Of a stretch of DNA of 64,000 nucleotides, positions 9,420 through 17,144 are shown piece by piece. Location: the NCBI RefSeq assembly GCF_031583065.1, contig NZ_CP134053.1, positions 7,109,001 to 7,173,000 of the forward strand, written 5' to 3'. A program made the translations under genes and the position numbers. Numbering within the stretch: position 1 is the stretch's first letter; every line of letters starts with the position of its first letter. The notes below the pieces were generated by a model. The model made no database searches, had not been told where the DNA came from, and worked only from the letters and a program-made list of their open reading frames with translations. The DNA is from Streptomyces sp. CGMCC 4.7035 (lineage in GTDB: Bacteria > Actinomycetota > Actinomycetes > Streptomycetales > Streptomycetaceae).

Positions 9420-12400
9420 ATGCAGATCCGGCTGACCGTCGTAGACCCGCTGGGCCCGCCCCCGGAGTCACGGGTGCGCGCCGCGAGCTGCGACGTGCTG
9501 GTCACCGCGCCCGCCGGGACGGCGCTGGCCGCGGTGGCGTCGGGCCTGGCCTCGGCGGTCGGCGCAGGCGATGCTCCGGTGGTGCTCTTCGCGGGCGCGG
9601 AGCGTTTGGACGCCCAGCGCTGCACGCTGGGCGAGCCGCCGCTGCTGGACGGCGCGGTGCTGACCCTGGGCGCGCCCGCGGAGCCCGGCCCCGAGCCGGA
9701 CGAGGACGCGGCCCAGCTGCACGTGGTCGCGGGCCCGGACGCGGGCGGCGTCCATCTGCTGCACGGCGGGGTGATCCACGTCGGCCGCTCCGCCGACGCG
9801 GACGTTCCGCTGGACGACCCGGACGTCTCCCGGCTGCACTGCGCGGTCACGGTCGCCGCCGACGGCCGTGTCTCGGTGGCCGACCTGGGCTCCACGAACG
9901 GCACGATGCTCGACGGCACGCGGGTCACCGACCGCCCGGTGCGCTTCGCGCCCGGCGCCCTGCTGCGCCTCGGCGAATCGGCCCTGCGGCTGGCCCCGCC
10001 CGGTGGCGTGCGGTCGGTGGGGACGGCCCCGGACGGAGAAGGGCATGTGCGGGTCCTCGGTGAGGGCGGGGAGGGCTCGGAAGGCGCCGAGGGTTCCGCG
10101 CGGCCGGCGACGAGGCTGACCGTGCCGCACGCACGCGTAGGGGGCGCGGGCGCCCCGGAGACGGGGACGGGCGGCCGCACGGGAGCCGGACATACGGGGC
10201 ATCGCTCCGCGGCCGACCGTGCCTCCGGAGACACCCACCACGGCTTCAGCGTCCCCGGAGGCACCCACCACGGCGTCAACGGCCCCGGAGGCACCCACCA
10301 CGGCGTCAACGGCCCCGGAGACACCCATCACGGCTTCGGCGTCTCCGCCTGGGGCGCCTCCGGCGGACTCGCTCCGGGGGCGCAGGAGCACGGGCCCGTG
10401 GAGTCCCCCATCCCGGCGCCGGTCGTGCCGGGGCAGGGCGGAGCCCCGCGATGGGAGAGCCGGGACGCGGCATCCGAGGACGCGGTGTACGAGGGCACGC
10501 GCAAGGGCACCCCGCTGCGCGGTACGGACGTGCCGCCGGGGGTGCGCAGGCGCGGCGGGTTCACGGCGTGGGCGCGACGGCTGGCGGGAGGCCGCGGCGA
10601 ACCGGGCGGTACGGGACGGGAGGACGCGTACGGCGAGGACGGCGGTACGTCGGCGCCGGCGCCCTCCGTCCCCCGGGCCCCGGAGAAGTGGCCGGACCCG
10701 GCGGCACTGCTGCTGACCGCGCTCGGCCCCGGGCCGCGGCTGTGGGAGCGCGGCCCGGGACACCCGGAGTCGCTCACCGTGCGGCTGGGCACGGCCGACC
10801 GGGCGGCGCCCGACGGTTCGGGGCTGCTGCCCGCCGTGCCCGTGACCGCCGGGCTGCGCGAGGTGGGCACCCTCGGCCTGGCCGGGCCCCGCGCCCGGCT
10901 GGCCGGGCTGGCGCGCGCGGTGGTGGCGCAGCTCGCCGCGCTGCACTCCCCCGACGCGCTGGAGCTGGTCCTGATCAGCGCCGACCGCTCACGCACCCTG
11001 GAGGAGCGCACCGCCGAGTGGTCCTGGCTCGGCTGGCTCCCCCACCTGCGCCCGGCCCACGGCCAGGACTGCCGGCTCCTGCTGGCGTACGACCGCGAAC
11101 AGGCGACAGCCCGCACGGACGAGCTGTTGCGCCGTCTGGAGGACCACCTCGCGGGCCCGGGCGGCCTCATGGGCACGGGCGGTGCGACCGGCACCGGCCG
11201 CCTCATCGGCACGGGACGTGTGAGGGACGCGGGCAGCCACGCCGACACCGGCCGTGCGACCGACCCGGACCGCCACACCGACATGAACCGTCCGGCCGGC
11301 GCGGCTGACACGGTCGACGGGGCGTGGAGGGGCGGCCCACATCCCGGCGCCGACCCGAGCGGCCGTTCGAGCGACGGACACCACGCTGCCGCTGACCAGG
11401 ACCGCTCCTCGGCCGACCGGCAGGGCCGCCCCTCCACGCGCGGTGCCGCCCGTCGGCCCTCCTGGGCGCTGGACGACGACCCGGCGGACGGCGCCTTCGC
11501 GGGGCCGTACACCGTGGTCGTCGTGGACGGCGATCCCGGCGGTGCCGATGTGCGCGAGGCCGTGGTCCGGCTGGCGCGGGAGGGAGCGCGGGCCGGGATC
11601 CACGTCGTCTGCCTGGCCGAGACGCCGTCCGCCTCGCCCGCGTCGCCGGTGACGGAGACGTTCGAGGCGGCCTGCGCCGCCTCCCCCGTGTTCCGGGAGT
11701 GCGGGGCCGTCGCGCTGCTGAGCGGCGACGTGGCGACGGCACTGCGGCTGCTGCGGGTCGCGCCGGGGGGAAGCGCTCAGGCACACGGACACCGCGGCCC
11801 CGTCGGACACGGCACGCTCGCCGCCGTGGACGCGGTGTCCCCGGCGTGGGCGGAGCGCTTCGCGCGGGCGCTCGCGCCGTTGCGGACGGATGGCAGCGGG
11901 GACCGGCACGCACGTGTGTCGGCGCCGTTGCCCCAGGCGGCCCGGTTGCTGGACGAGTTGGGCCTGGCGCGGGCCACCCCGGCGTCATTGTTGGCGCGTT
12001 GGGCGGACGCGGCCGACGACACGGAGTCGCTGGGCGGGCGCGCATGGGCGGTGCTCGGCGCCGGACCGCGCGGCCCCGTGGGTCTGGACCTCGCCGCCGA
12101 GGGGCCGCATCTGCTGATAGAGGGCCCGTCCGGCAGTGGTCGTACGGAGCTGCTGCGCTCCATCGCCGCGTCGCTCGCGGCGGCCGAGCGCCCGGACCGG
12201 CTCGGGATCGTGCTCGTCGACGGCCGCGACTGCGGGGCGAACGGCGGTACGGGCGGGGACGGCCTGCGCGTCTGTACGGACCTGCCGCACGTCACCACAC
12301 ACCTGGCGGCCAACGACCCGGTGCGCATGCGGGAGTTCGCTCAGTCGCTCAGCGCCGAGCTCAAGCGCCGGGCCGAGCTGCTGGGACGGCTCGGCTTCAC

Positions 12401-13058
12401 CGAGTGGCACACACAGCGGGCGGTGGCGGACCGGATCATGCCGCAGCGGGCGGCTGGAAGCACGGCCTCGGGCGACCTCGACACACCACCGAGTACGACG
12501 CTGCGGCTGCGCCCGGCGGCGACCCGACAGCCGACGGAGGCGGCGCCTCCGCCGGCGCGGCTGGTCGTGCTGGTCGACGACCTGGACGGTCTGCTGTCCC
12601 CGGCGCTGGGCTCGCCGGGCCGCCCGGCGGCCGGGTCGGTCGTACGGGCGCTGGAGGCGGTGGCCCGGGACGGGGCGCGGCTCGGGGTGCACCTCGTCGC
12701 GGCCGCGGACCCTGACGGACGGACGGCGGAATGGGCGCCGGCCCGCACGGCCTCGCTGCGGATCACCCTTGATGCGGTGTCGTCCGGGGTGGACGAACCG
12801 TCGCCAGGGCGTGGGCAGTTGACGCGTGACGGCAAGGTGACGCCGTTCCAGGGCGGGCGCATCACGGGGCGTATCCCCCGGACGGCGACCCTTCGCCCGA
12901 CGGTCGTGCCGCTGGAGTGGCATCGCATGGGGGACCCTCCGGCTCGGCGGCCGGTGCGGGAACTGGGGAACGGACCTACGGACTTGGCGTTGCTGGCGAG
13001 TGCGTTGGAGCGGGCGGCGCGGTCGGTGTCGGCGGTGGAGGTGCCGTCGCTGCTCTAG
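9420..13058 (+). CDS. FHA-domain FtsK/SpoIIIE (EccC/EssC-like) ATPase
   Basis: 1212 aa from ATG 9420 (AGAAGGGA upstream). The N-terminus (about 1-85) is a small beta-rich segment, followed by an FHA domain (about 98-190; GRSADADV, SRLHCAV, STNGT near 158) that should bind phosphothreonine. A long low-complexity linker includes four 10-residue THHG repeats. Next come regions typical of EccC/EssC proteins (PRLWERGPGHPESLTVRLG, VPVTAGLREVGTLGLAGPR, QLAALHSP, WLGWLPHLRPAHG) and one FtsK-type nucleotide-binding module. Its Walker A reads GPSGSGRT (from residue 902), with Arg where Lys is expected; Walker B is LVVLVDDLD (about 1048). No membrane span is evident. Role inferred: phospho-regulated translocase or scaffold responding to the divergent kinases; DNA or protein cargo is unknown. 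Confidence 0.8.
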   Translation: MQIRLTVVDPLGPPPESRVRAASCDVLVTAPAGTALAAVASGLASAVGAGDAPVVLFAGAERLDAQRCTLGEPPLLDGAVLTLGAPAEPGPEPDEDAAQLHVVAGPDAGGVHLLHGGVIHVGRSADADVPLDDPDVSRLHCAVTVAADGRVSVADLGSTNGTMLDGTRVTDRPVRFAPGALLRLGESALRLAPPGGVRSVGTAPDGEGHVRVLGEGGEGSEGAEGSARPATRLTVPHARVGGAGAPETGTGGRTGAGHTGHRSAADRASGDTHHGFSVPGGTHHGVNGPGGTHHGVNGPGDTHHGFGVSAWGASGGLAPGAQEHGPVESPIPAPVVPGQGGAPRWESRDAASEDAVYEGTRKGTPLRGTDVPPGVRRRGGFTAWARRLAGGRGEPGGTGREDAYGEDGGTSAPAPSVPRAPEKWPDPAALLLTALGPGPRLWERGPGHPESLTVRLGTADRAAPDGSGLLPAVPVTAGLREVGTLGLAGPRARLAGLARAVVAQLAALHSPDALELVLISADRSRTLEERTAEWSWLGWLPHLRPAHGQDCRLLLAYDREQATARTDELLRRLEDHLAGPGGLMGTGGATGTGRLIGTGRVRDAGSHADTGRATDPDRHTDMNRPAGAADTVDGAWRGGPHPGADPSGRSSDGHHAAADQDRSSADRQGRPSTRGAARRPSWALDDDPADGAFAGPYTVVVVDGDPGGADVREAVVRLAREGARAGIHVVCLAETPSASPASPVTETFEAACAASPVFRECGAVALLSGDVATALRLLRVAPGGSAQAHGHRGPVGHGTLAAVDAVSPAWAERFARALAPLRTDGSGDRHARVSAPLPQAARLLDELGLARATPASLLARWADAADDTESLGGRAWAVLGAGPRGPVGLDLAAEGPHLLIEGPSGSGRTELLRSIAASLAAAERPDRLGIVLVDGRDCGANGGTGGDGLRVCTDLPHVTTHLAANDPVRMREFAQSLSAELKRRAELLGRLGFTEWHTQRAVADRIMPQRAAGSTASGDLDTPPSTTLRLRPAATRQPTEAAPPPARLVVLVDDLDGLLSPALGSPGRPAAGSVVRALEAVARDGARLGVHLVAAADPDGRTAEWAPARTASLRITLDAVSSGVDEPSPGRGQLTRDGKVTPFQGGRITGRIPRTATLRPTVVPLEWHRMGDPPARRPVRELGNGPTDLALLASALERAARSVSAVEVPSLL
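10225..10344 (+). repeat. Four 30-bp in-frame tandem repeats in the FHA-ATPase gene
   Basis: Units start at 10225, 10255, 10285 and 10315. The two central ones are identical; the outer two differ at a few positions. They encode a 10-residue period with the core GG(D)THHG, placing eight histidines in a flexible linker between the FHA and ATPase parts. Confidence 0.92.
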
Positions 13059-13131
13059 TTTTTCGTCCCCGCCGCCGCTCACCACACGTCACGACGCGGT
13101 CACGATCGCGTGGTTTACAGTGCAGGCGCTC

Positions 13132-13160
13132 TTGCCGCCCCGAACGACCCCGCGTAGACC
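13132..13160 (+). promoter_or_regulatory. Candidate vegetative promoter of the sugar ABC operon
   Basis: TTGCCG (13132-13137), a 17-bp spacer and TAGACC (13155-13160), about 55 nt before the lipoprotein start. The match to the Streptomyces HrdB consensus (TTGACn, TAnnnT) is reasonable but not strong. Confidence 0.35.
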
Positions 13161-13215
13161 AGAGCGCACGGGACAGCACTCGCACGTTCGACGAGGAACG
13201 AAGAACGGGGCAGTG

Positions 13216-14631
13216 ATGCACAGCACTCTTCGTACGCACAACACTCTTCGTACGCACAGCACTCTTCGTACGCATAGGACCCGCCGAGCCGCGCAAGCCG
13301 CGGCGGCCGCCGTGATCGTCGGAGCGCTCGCGCTCACCGGTTGCGGGGGCGACAACGACAAGGGCGGCAGTGGCAAGCCGAGCGGCGGTGGCAAGGAGAG
13401 CGGCGCCACGGTCACGCTCCCCGAGCTGAACGGTCAGAGCCTGGAGGTCGCCGCCGTCTGGACCGGTGGCGAGCAGGCCAACTTCAAGAAGGTGCTCGCC
13501 GAGTTCGAGAAGCGCACCGGCGCCAAGGTCACCTTCGTACCCGCCCAGGACCCGATCATCAACTTCCTCGGTTCGAAGATCGCCGGCGGGCAGCCGCCGG
13601 ACGTCGCGCTGCTCCCGCAGCCCGGCGCCATCAAGCAGGCCGTCGACAAGAAGTGGGCGAAGCCCATCGGTCCCGAGGCGCAGGCGGAACTCGGCAAGAA
13701 CTACTCGCAGGGCTGGCAGGACATCGGCAAGGTGGGCGGCAAGCAGTACGGCGTGTACTACAAGGCCGCAAACAAGTCCCTGATCTGGTACAACGCGAAG
13801 GTCTTCGAGAACGCCGGGGCACAGGAGCCCAAGACCTGGCAGGAGCTGATGTCCGCCGCGCAGAAGGTCTACGACTCCGGCGTCACCCCGTTCTCCGTCG
13901 GCGGCGCCGAGGGCTGGACCCTCACCGACTGGTTCGAGAACGTCTACCTCTCCCAGGCGGGCCCGGACAAGTACGACCAGCTGGCCCAGCACAAGATCAA
14001 GTGGACGGACCCGTCCGTGAAGGACGCGCTGACCACGCTCGCCCAGATCTGGGGCAAGAAGGACTACGTCGCGGGCGGCGCGAAGGGCGCGCTGCAGACC
14101 GAGTTCACCAAGTCCGTCACCCAGACCTTCACCGGCGGCGACCAGCCGAAGGCCGGCATGGTCTTCGAGGGCGACTTCGTGCAGGTCAACATCGCGGAGA
14201 CCAAGGCGAAGATCGGCACGGACGCGAAGGTGTTCCCGTTCCCGCGCGTGGGCAGCGAGGCGCCCGTGGTCTCCGGCGGTGACGCGGCCGTCATCCTGAA
14301 GGACTCCAAGGCGGCCCAGGCGCTGGTCACCTTCCTCGCCTCGCCGGACGCGGCGACGATCCAGGCGAAGCTGGGCGGCTACCTCTCGCCCAACAAGAAG
14401 GTGCCGAACTCGGCGTATCCGAACCCTGTACAGCAGAAGATCGCCAAGTCCCTGATCGCGTCCGGCGACAACTTCCGCTTCGACATGTCCGACCAGGCCC
14501 CGCAGGCCTTCGGTGGCACACCGGGCAAGGGCGAGTGGAAGGACCTCCAGGACTTCCTGAAGAACCCGAAGGACGTCGCGGGCACGCAGGCGAAACTGGA
14601 GGCGGACGCGGCGAAGGCGTACGGAGGCTGA
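13216..14631 (+). CDS. Sugar ABC transporter substrate-binding lipoprotein
   Basis: 471-aa extracellular solute-binding protein (family 1, carbohydrate uptake). The signal peptide ends in lipobox LALTGC with the lipidated Cys at about residue 43. A Gly/Ser/Lys linker precedes the binding protein proper (VAAVWTGGEQANFKKVLAEFEKRTGAKV, then PDVALLPQPG and WDFFENVYL-like WFENVYL segments). It heads a three-gene operon with two permeases and no ATPase, as is normal in Streptomyces, where a shared MsiK-type ATPase serves many sugar importers. The sugar cannot be read from sequence. The start is ATG 13216; a GTG immediately upstream in the same frame is an alternative. Oddly, the first 20 codons hold three copies of an 18-bp repeat encoding TLRTH. 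Confidence 0.9.
   Translation: MHSTLRTHNTLRTHSTLRTHRTRRAAQAAAAAVIVGALALTGCGGDNDKGGSGKPSGGGKESGATVTLPELNGQSLEVAAVWTGGEQANFKKVLAEFEKRTGAKVTFVPAQDPIINFLGSKIAGGQPPDVALLPQPGAIKQAVDKKWAKPIGPEAQAELGKNYSQGWQDIGKVGGKQYGVYYKAANKSLIWYNAKVFENAGAQEPKTWQELMSAAQKVYDSGVTPFSVGGAEGWTLTDWFENVYLSQAGPDKYDQLAQHKIKWTDPSVKDALTTLAQIWGKKDYVAGGAKGALQTEFTKSVTQTFTGGDQPKAGMVFEGDFVQVNIAETKAKIGTDAKVFPFPRVGSEAPVVSGGDAAVILKDSKAAQALVTFLASPDAATIQAKLGGYLSPNKKVPNSAYPNPVQQKIAKSLIASGDNFRFDMSDQAPQAFGGTPGKGEWKDLQDFLKNPKDVAGTQAKLEADAAKAYGG
13224..13275 (+). repeat. Three 18-bp repeats inside the signal-peptide coding region
   Basis: Units CACTCTTCGTACGCACAA/G start at 13224, 13242 and 13260 (the third truncated). They add basic TLRTH residues to the n-region of the lipoprotein signal peptide without breaking the frame. 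Confidence 0.9.
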
Positions 14632-14638
14632 GCCGACC

Positions 14639-15982
14639 ATGACGTCGGCCACGGCGGCAGGGGTCGGCAAGACCCCTGACCGGCCCCGGACGCGCAAGAG
14701 CGTGACCGGCACCCGCAGGACCGTGGCAGCCCTGTTCCTGCTGCCCGCTCTGGTGCTGCTCGGCGCGCTCGTGGTCTACCCGATCGGGTACTCGCTGATC
14801 CGCAGCTTCCTCGACCAGCCCGGTGACTCCTTCGCCGGGTTCGACAACTACAAGGCCCTGTTCACGGACGACGGCATCCGCACCGCCCTGAAGAACAACA
14901 TCATCTGGGTGGTGTTCGCGCCGACCGTCTCGACCGCGCTCGGGCTGGTCTTCGCGGTGCTCACCGAACGGGTGCGCTGGGGCACGGCGTTCAAGCTGGT
15001 CGTCTTCATGCCAATGGCGATCTCGATGCTCGCGGCGGGGATCATCTTCCGGCTGGTGTACGACCAGGACCCGGACAAGGGGGTCGCCAACGCGGTGTGG
15101 GTGGGCGTCCACGACACGTTCGCCCGGTCGTCGGCGTTCCCGAAGGCGCACCCGGGCCGCCAGTCGCCCCTCAAGCCCGAGCAGGGCGGCTTCATCACCG
15201 CCGCACCCGTGCACACGGGTGTGCCGGTCACGCTCCCCCTCGTGGGCGTCGCCCCCGATCAGATGCCGAAGAGCGCGAAGCGGGCCGTCCCTGCGAAGCC
15301 GGAGCCGGGGAGGATCACCGGCACGACCTGGCAGGACTTCACGCGCGGCAAGGGCGTGGGAAAGCTCGGCGCGGTCGACCCGTCCGAGCAGGGCTACGCG
15401 GGCATGAGGATCGAGGCGGTGAAGGACGGCAAGGTCGTCGCCTCCACCAAGGCCGCCGCCGACGGGACGTTCACGCTCCCGGCGAGCGCGGACGGGGCCC
15501 GGCTGCGCCTTCCGGCAAGCAACTTCAGGGAGCCGTACAACGGTGTCGACTGGCTGGGTCCGGCGCTGGTCACCCCCGCGGTCATCGGCGCGTATGTGTG
15601 GATGTGGGCCGGTTTCGCGATGGTGCTGATCGCGGCAGGGCTCGCGGGCGTGCCGCGGGAGCTGCTGGAGGCGGCCCGGGTGGACGGGGCGAACGAGTGG
15701 CAGGTGTTCCGCAGGGTCACGGTGCCGCTCCTCGCCCCCGTGCTCGCGGTCGTCACCGTCACGCTGATGATCAACGTACTGAAGGTCTTCGACCTGGTCT
15801 TCATCATCCCGCCGGGCTCGTCCCAGGACGACGCGAACGTACTGGCCCTGGAGCTGTACCGGAAGGGCTTCTCGGAGGACCAGCCGGGCATCGCGAGCGC
15901 GATCGCGGTGTTCCTGCTGCTGCTCGTCATCCCGGTGATGCTGTTCAACATCCGCAGGCTACGGCGGGAGGTCAGGCGGTGA
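14639..15982 (+). CDS. Sugar ABC transporter permease (MalF type) with large extracellular insertion
   Basis: 447-aa inner-membrane permease. Start ATG 14639 lies 7 nt past the lipoprotein stop with ACGGAGG upstream. TM segments are visible at about 28-50, 88-108, 118-140, then 305-330 onward. The EAA loop that contacts the ATPase reads VPRELLEAARVDGANEWQVFRRVTVP. Between TM3 and the next TM span (about residues 155-297) sits an insertion of about 140 residues that ordinary MalF-like permeases lack. Its second half (MRIEAVKDGKVVASTKAAAD, then GTFTLPASADGARLRLPAS) reads like a carboxypeptidase-regulatory beta-sandwich. The C-terminus NIRRLRREVRR is duplicated just downstream, outside the gene. 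Confidence 0.88.
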   Translation: MTSATAAGVGKTPDRPRTRKSVTGTRRTVAALFLLPALVLLGALVVYPIGYSLIRSFLDQPGDSFAGFDNYKALFTDDGIRTALKNNIIWVVFAPTVSTALGLVFAVLTERVRWGTAFKLVVFMPMAISMLAAGIIFRLVYDQDPDKGVANAVWVGVHDTFARSSAFPKAHPGRQSPLKPEQGGFITAAPVHTGVPVTLPLVGVAPDQMPKSAKRAVPAKPEPGRITGTTWQDFTRGKGVGKLGAVDPSEQGYAGMRIEAVKDGKVVASTKAAADGTFTLPASADGARLRLPASNFREPYNGVDWLGPALVTPAVIGAYVWMWAGFAMVLIAAGLAGVPRELLEAARVDGANEWQVFRRVTVPLLAPVLAVVTVTLMINVLKVFDLVFIIPPGSSQDDANVLALELYRKGFSEDQPGIASAIAVFLLLLVIPVMLFNIRRLRREVRR

Positions 15983-16074
15983 GGTCGCGCGGGGTCCTCG
16001 GCTGGGGGTCCGGGGGTCGCCCCCCGGAAAGGCACAGCAACATCCGCAGGCTGCGGCGGGAGGTGCGGCGATGA
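15946..16074 (+). repeat. 92-bp-period duplication of the permease 3' end with hairpin between copies
   Basis: The last 37 bp of the permease gene (15946-15982) recur at 16038-16074 with 4 mismatches. Both copies encode NIRRLRREVRR and a TGA stop; the second stop overlaps the ATG of the next gene (ATGA at 16071). The 55-bp spacer holds a perfect 8-bp hairpin (16009-16028, TCCGGGGG/CCCCCGGA), a motif also seen near 41711-41832. Confidence 0.88.
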
Positions 16075-16979
16075 CCACCCAGGCCCGAAGTCTGCCGAAG
16101 GCGGCGCCCGTCACGGTCGTCAAGGCGAAGCGGTCCCTCGGGGCGCGGCTCGCGGCCGGTGTCAGCGGCGGTCTGGTCCGTGTCTTCCTGATCGTCGTCG
16201 GTCTGTTCTGGCTGGTGCCGACGATCGGGCTGCTGCTGGCCTCCCTGCGTAAACCGGCCGACATGAGCGCCTCCGGCTGGTGGAAGGTGTTCAGTCAGCC
16301 CTCGCAGCTGACGTTCGAGAGCTACCAGAAGCTCCTGGAGAACAGCGACATCACGGGCTCCCTGGTGAACACGGTCCTGATCACGGTCCCGGCGACGCTC
16401 CTGGTCGTGGTGATCGGCTCCCTCGCGGGCTACGCCTTCGCCTGGATGGAGTTCCCGGGCCGCGACTGGTGGTTCCTGGGCGTGGTCGGCCTGCTGGTCG
16501 TCCCCGTGCAGGTGGCGCTGATCCCGATCGCCGAGCTGTTCGGAAAGATCGGCCTGTTCGGCACGGTCTTCGGGGTGATCCTCTTCCACACGGGCTTCGG
16601 CCTGCCCTTCGCGGTGTTCCTGCTGCGGAACTTCTTCGCGGAGATCCCCCGGGAGCTGCTGGAGGCGGCCCGGCTCGACGGCGCGGGCGAACTGCGGCTG
16701 TTCGCCCGGGTGGTGCTGCCGCTGGGCGGTCCCGCGATCGCGAGTCTCGGCATCTTCCAGTTCCTGTGGGTGTGGAACGACATGCTGGTCGCGCTGGTGT
16801 TCAGCAAGTCCGGTACGCAGCCGATCACGGTGGCGCTGCAGACGCAGGTCCGCCAGTTCGGCAACAACATCGACGTGCTGGCCCCGGGCGCGTTCATCTC
16901 GATGGTGGTCCCGCTGGCCGTGTTCTTCGCGTTCCAGCGGCAGTTCGTGTCGGGTGTCATGGCGGGCGCCGTCAAGTAG
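16071..16979 (+). CDS. Sugar ABC transporter permease (MalG type)
   Basis: 302-aa second permease of the importer, with six hydrophobic spans (about 35-58, 98-122, 132-155, 162-185, 215-240, 265-290) and the EAA motif IPRELLEAARLDGAGELRLFARVVLP. It follows the first permease after the 92-bp duplicated segment and probably once overlapped that gene's stop (ATGA). The operon ends with a hairpin at 17002-17028. Confidence 0.92.
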   Translation: MTTQARSLPKAAPVTVVKAKRSLGARLAAGVSGGLVRVFLIVVGLFWLVPTIGLLLASLRKPADMSASGWWKVFSQPSQLTFESYQKLLENSDITGSLVNTVLITVPATLLVVVIGSLAGYAFAWMEFPGRDWWFLGVVGLLVVPVQVALIPIAELFGKIGLFGTVFGVILFHTGFGLPFAVFLLRNFFAEIPRELLEAARLDGAGELRLFARVVLPLGGPAIASLGIFQFLWVWNDMLVALVFSKSGTQPITVALQTQVRQFGNNIDVLAPGAFISMVVPLAVFFAFQRQFVSGVMAGAVK

Positions 16980-17001
16980 CGCCGTACGCACGGCAGTTCA
17001 C

Positions 17002-17028
17002 GGGGTGGACCGGGGTTCGGTCCACCCC
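17002..17028 (+). terminator. Terminator of the sugar ABC operon
   Basis: A 10-bp perfect stem (GGGGTGGACC at 17002-17011 with 17019-17028), 7-nt loop, 23 nt past the permease stop. Confidence 0.75.
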
Positions 17029-17144
17029 TCGCCGTTCACCTGGGATTTCCGGCGGTGTTCCCCCACATGCCGCACACGGCGTAACCAAACCACTCCATCG
17101 GCCGTTTCCGGGCAGTATGCCCGTGCCGATCCCATGGATGCCCC

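Noticed and set aside
9420..13058. Calling this a type VII secretion locus
   Set aside because: Only the single EccC/EssC-like protein is found; no WXG100 substrates, EccB, EccD, EccE or mycosin are encoded nearby.
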